NCBI RefSeq assembly: GCF_027172205.1
Contig: NC_070614.1
Coordinates: 34,586,001 to 34,650,000, forward strand
Direction: 5' to 3'
Length of the DNA: 64,000 nucleotides
Source: Podarcis raffonei
Lineage: Eukaryota > Chordata > Lepidosauria > Squamata > Lacertidae
The position numbers were made by a program, and so were the translations under genes. The notes beneath the pieces were generated by a model that was given only the letters and a program-made list of their open reading frames with translations, had not been told where the DNA came from and made no database searches. This document shows positions 63,869 through 64,000 of the stretch, in pieces. Within the stretch, counting starts at the first letter, position 1; every line of letters begins with the position of its first letter.

Positions 63869-64000
63869 TGTTGGGATACTGCCAGGGAGATAAAGTCCAT
63901 CTGAGCCCCCAAGCTCGGTGCCGGACGATCCATCAACCTCCCGTAGTCAGGCAATATCAGCAATTCAGCGACACTAAGCCTCAGGCTTAGTGCACACTCT
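63869..64000 (-). repeat. Right (5') LTR of the copia element, partial
   Basis: Identical over 132 bp to the start of the left LTR, then cut by the window end. Next to it (63854-63866) lies TGGGCCCATAACC, matching the anticodon arm of initiator tRNA-Met. That is the primer-binding site of a half-tRNA primer type. Confidence 0.9.

Larger units (their letters stand above)
59158..64000 (-). mobile_element. Ty1/copia LTR retrotransposon, nearly whole, runs off the window
   Basis: Minus-strand fossil with a 369-bp LTR at 59158-59526 and the first 132 bp of the other LTR at 63869-64000. Parts in element order: gag-like region (about 63.7-63.1 kb), a repeat-rich linker (63.06-62.78 kb), protease (DSGAT), integrase, reverse transcriptase (CFVDDLL) and RNase H (to about 59.6 kb). 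The order integrase before RT defines Ty1/copia. The visible 132 bp of the two LTRs are identical, so the insertion is very recent. It looks nearly whole, with about one break in the coding part. Confidence 0.93.

Noticed and set aside
1-64000. CRISPR arrays, operons or bacterial-type systems
   Set aside because: Spliced receptor genes and vertebrate retroelements show this is animal nuclear DNA; no spaced short direct repeats were seen.

Overview
This window comes from the nuclear genome of a squamate reptile, most likely a lizard. The evidence is a tandem array of vomeronasal type-2 receptor (V2R, class C GPCR) genes set among squamate-typical repeats: BovB (RTE) LINEs, tRNA SINEs with a BovB-like tail, CR1/L2 and L1 LINEs, TA-flanked MITEs and a Ty1/copia LTR element. 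The species cannot be named from sequence alone.

Layout, all receptor genes on the + strand: gene A (1576-9246), gene B (13480-25456), gene D (28894-36489) and gene E (39407-51070). Each has the six-exon V2R plan with canonical GT/AG borders and the same internal exon sizes: exon 2 292 nt, exon 3 861 nt, exon 4 228 nt, exon 5 127 nt, exon 6 about 900 nt. All four read open from start to stop (885, 875, 887 and 875 aa). The array is a two-gene unit (A+B) repeated about 27 kb later as (D+E). A and D are very close copies. B and E are older relatives of each other. Pieces of other receptor genes lie between them: truncated first exons at 2254, 9750 and 29434, a truncated 7TM exon at 20214, and a 5' flank with no gene behind it at 26040.

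The most unusual receptor is gene B. Its native 7TM exon is cut off after about 125 nt, and a clearly more divergent but intact 7TM exon lies 4.2 kb downstream, beyond a complete-length BovB LINE. Gene B may therefore be a chimeric receptor, or may also make an ectodomain-only product. Genes A and D have a different first exon from B and E, with a remnant of a B/E-type first exon left in intron 1. Between A and D, my manual codon count gives 13 amino-acid-changing versus 2 silent codon differences in the ligand-binding exon 3. In the 7TM exon the count is 4 versus 11.

The right-hand 12 kb (about 52-64 kb) is a transposon nest. An L1 carries a second L1, a solo LTR and a double SINE. It is followed by the 5' part of an L2/CR1-type LINE that is interrupted by a nearly whole, very young Ty1/copia element, whose second LTR runs off the window end.

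The receptors are expected to work one per vomeronasal sensory neuron, detecting peptide or protein chemosignals through the Venus-flytrap domain and signalling through Go. That is family knowledge, not something this sequence shows.
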